64,000 nt of DNA from OMIW01 sp044235645. GTDB lineage: Bacteria > Bdellovibrionota_C > UBA2361 > OMIW01. How positions within the stretch are numbered: the stretch's first letter is position 1; each line of letters begins with the position of its first letter. The DNA lies in the NCBI GenBank assembly GCA_044235645.1, contig JBIIHQ010000003.1:1-64000 (forward strand). The letters are read 5' to 3'. The notes beneath the pieces were generated by a model. It searched no databases and had not been told where the DNA came from. It saw nothing but the letters and a program-made list of their open reading frames with translations. This document shows, piece by piece, positions 62,750 through 64,000 of this stretch. A program made the position numbers and the translations under genes.

Positions 62750-63355
62750 ATGAGAAGCATCTCACTTACTCTCGACTATCTTGGCATCGATGCGCTCCTG
62801 GGGCTTATTGATGAGCCCCATCGGGCAGTCTGTCGAGCGATTCTCGCCGAAAATCGGCAGCTCTTCGAGCAAGCTCGCGGTTCGACCCACAATCACCAAA
62901 CGTGGATTGGTGGCTACCTGGATCATGTCACCGATGGCATGAACTACGCCCGTCACCTCTTCGAGTTCGATCAAGCATTCGGGCGGCCACTTCCCTTTTC
63001 GCTTTCGGACGCCCTGCTGGTGTTCTTTCTTCACGATCTTGAAAAGCCGTGGAGAATACTCGTGGACGCGGAGGGTCGCGCGTCGAATCGCGAGGGGCTG
63101 ACGACAAAAGCCCAGTTTAAAAAGTTCCGTGAGCAAAAGCTCGCAGAATACGGACTGCGCTTAACCCCGGAGCAGGCCAACGGCTTGACCTACGTCGAGG
63201 GCGAGCACAATGACTATAGCAGTGAGCGTCGTGTCATGAACGAACTGGCAGCCTTCTGCCACAAAGTCGATGTCTGGTGCGCGCGCGGATGGTATGACTA
63301 TCCGAAACCCGGGGGTGACGAGTGGATGGGAGCCGGGAGGTTTCGAACCTCCTGA
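62750..63355 (+). CDS. HD-domain protein
   Basis: The product has 201 residues. Histidines His49 (NHQ), His59 (DHVTDG) and the pair His95-Asp96 in FFLHDLEKPW fit the HD metal-dependent phosphohydrolase core (H...HD...), with GEHNDYSS a possible later ligand. It is probably a small soluble phosphohydrolase with unknown substrate. The C-terminal residues (GDEWMGAGRFRTS) are read through a tRNA-3'-end-like sequence, so the original end of the gene may have been replaced. Confidence 0.68.
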   Translation: MRSISLTLDYLGIDALLGLIDEPHRAVCRAILAENRQLFEQARGSTHNHQTWIGGYLDHVTDGMNYARHLFEFDQAFGRPLPFSLSDALLVFFLHDLEKPWRILVDAEGRASNREGLTTKAQFKKFREQKLAEYGLRLTPEQANGLTYVEGEHNDYSSERRVMNELAAFCHKVDVWCARGWYDYPKPGGDEWMGAGRFRTS

Positions 63356-63364
63356 CGCATCGTC
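63327..63364 (-). other. Fragment resembling the 3' end of a tRNA
   Basis: On the minus strand: GACG-ATG-CGTC (like a variable arm), then a T-arm-like GGAGG TTCGAAA CCTCC, then CGGCTCC and CA. No matching 5' acceptor, D-arm or anticodon arm follows, so it is not a full tRNA gene. It may be a relic of an integration site. Confidence 0.3.
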
Positions 63365-63370
63365 GCGGCC

Positions 63371-63402
63371 AAGAGCCCATGGGGTACCATTGGGCTCTTT
63401 AT
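63371..63402 (+). terminator. Putative terminator after the HD gene
   Basis: AAGAGCCCATGG (63371-63382) pairs with CCATTGGGCTCTT (63387-63399) with one bulged base, followed by TATC. The U-tract is weak. Confidence 0.5.
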
Positions 63403-63546
63403 CGAGAACTGGTTTAATTACACGGGCAGAAAAGGGAAATCTGTTTCTGCCCTCTCTCATATCAAATCCCCGATACCCACTGTTACCCAAGCTACAGCGG
63501 TTCAACGCTTAAGATTCGCGCCTCATAAAACCCTGGTCCTCTGTAC

Positions 63547-63665
63547 ACCTCTGAGGTATAGAGGTCCTAGGCCACCGGTAAATTTTGTCATGCAGCTTTC
63601 GGGCTGAGGGTATCACTACGTCTATCTGCCTCTATTCCTCAGAGACATCGAGGTCGGGGCATAGC
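63547..63665 (+). repeat. REP-like repeats near the right edge
   Basis: ACCTCTGAGGTATAGAGG plus TCCTAG at 63547-63574 repeats the 62566-62592 element. GCCTCTATTCCTCAGAG with ACATCGAGGTCGGGG, at about 63628-63660, aligns with CTCAGACTCATAGAGGT at 48.6 kb. No gene lies between 63403 and 63697. Confidence 0.45.
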
Positions 63666-63697
63666 AGGGTGGGGCGAATGTGTTGCCTGAAATTTCA

Positions 63698-64000
63698 TCA
63701 AATTTCAGAGGCGAGCAAATCTCTCACCTCTGAGTACTTTCTTCGACTGACCGGTAGACTCTTGCCGTTCGACAGGATACATACCGCGTTGCCATTCCTC
63801 TTCACAAGCTTCTTAATATGCTCCCGAGCGACCCAATGCGATCTATGAACTTGTATCCCAAAATTGGAAGGAAGCTCCTCGATGGCATCCCTCAGATTAT
63901 ATAGAAACATGACTTCAGCGTCCGTTGTAGTCACCCGGAGATAATGAAGCTCTGAACTCAGAGAAATCAAGCTACCCGATGCTCGGCTACGTAGCTCCTG
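63698..64000 (-). CDS. LytTR-type DNA-binding regulator (5' end cut by window edge)
   Basis: The frame is open to the right edge. It encodes SSELHYLRVTTTDAEVMFLYNLRDAIEELP and FGIQVHRSHWVAREHIKKLVKRNG, ending ILSNGKSLPVSRRKYSEVRDLL. This is the LytTR beta-strand-rich DNA-binding domain (HRSHWV and PVSRR are its hallmark). An upstream receiver or membrane part would lie beyond the edge. It would act as a transcription regulator. Confidence 0.85.
   Translation of the reverse strand, partial: QELRSRASGSLISLSSELHYLRVTTTDAEVMFLYNLRDAIEELPSNFGIQVHRSHWVAREHIKKLVKRNGNAVCILSNGKSLPVSRRKYSEVRDLLASEI

Noticed and set aside
63327..63420. A complete tRNA gene
   Set aside because: Only a T-arm and 3' acceptor-like part exist; no 5' acceptor, D-arm or anticodon arm can be drawn.
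1..64000. CRISPR array
   Set aside because: No regularly spaced identical repeats with unique spacers were seen.

Overview
The window reads as chromosomal DNA of a Gram-negative bacterium of moderately high GC. Supporting this are a lipid A-type acyltransferase, several lipobox-bearing lipoproteins, a type IV pilin and a flagellin. A menaquinone route (MenF, MenD, MenH and a UbiE/MenG methyltransferase), a propionyl-CoA-type carboxylase and the mix of housekeeping genes would fit a delta-proteobacterium, Bdellovibrionota or a similar lineage. No 16S rRNA or other decisive marker is present, so the lineage is a guess. Most genes lack a clear Shine-Dalgarno sequence, so many starts are uncertain.

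Layout. 1-5.4 kb (minus strand): a cell-surface block with a short flagellin followed by three proteins with Tad-pilus-like N-terminal hydrophobic segments. Two of these carry large repeat ectodomains, one thrombospondin-1-like and one SBBP-type beta-propeller. 5.6-9.1 kb: a DUF1003 membrane protein and leucyl-tRNA synthetase. 9.4-10 kb: a poorly coding stretch bounded by two strong terminators. 10.1-13.6 kb: pyrophosphatase, HAD hydrolase, a possible DHH-like protein and a GT2 glycosyltransferase. 13.7-18.2 kb: a class I glutamine amidotransferase, GTP cyclohydrolase I, an S2P-like protein that has lost its catalytic glutamate, a lipid A-type acyltransferase and a lipoprotein. 18.2-23.3 kb: a carboxylase cluster (carboxyltransferase, small protein, biotin carrier, DUF5522), then TsaE and the NAD(P)H-hydrate repair enzyme on the other strand. 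23.7-32.8 kb: a pilin-like protein, a possible PD-(D/E)XK protein, a phosphodiesterase, PurB, an MBL hydrolase, a UbiE/MenG methyltransferase, a membrane protein and a TolB-like propeller. 33-40.7 kb: a trypsin-like protease, a domain-permuted photolyase-like protein, two DoxX-like proteins, YaeQ, ValRS and an RsmI-like methylase. 40.8-45.5 kb: menF-menD-menH plus two small genes ending at a terminator.

45.5-51 kb is the most dynamic part. It holds a 991-residue orphan gene, a decayed copy of that gene's 3' end, a REP-associated tyrosine transposase (RAYT) between the two copies, and several degenerate REP-like repeats. Relatives of those repeats recur near 23.4, 55.9, 62.6 and 63.6 kb. 51-55.7 kb: a J-domain-like protein without the HPD motif, phosphoglucomutase and a conventional photolyase. 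56-59.5 kb: a ygiB-ygiC-diiron protein operon with hairpins and a strong terminator. 59.6-64 kb: remnants of a photolyase-like gene and an AEC transporter, a DMT transporter, a DUF4143 ATPase, an HD-domain protein, a tRNA-3'-end-like fragment and, cut by the right edge, a LytTR regulator.

The best candidates for something undescribed are the pilus-like operon with repeat ectodomains, the RAYT/REP/duplicated-orphan locus, and the ygiBC-diiron operon. No CRISPR array, complete tRNA gene or rRNA gene was seen.
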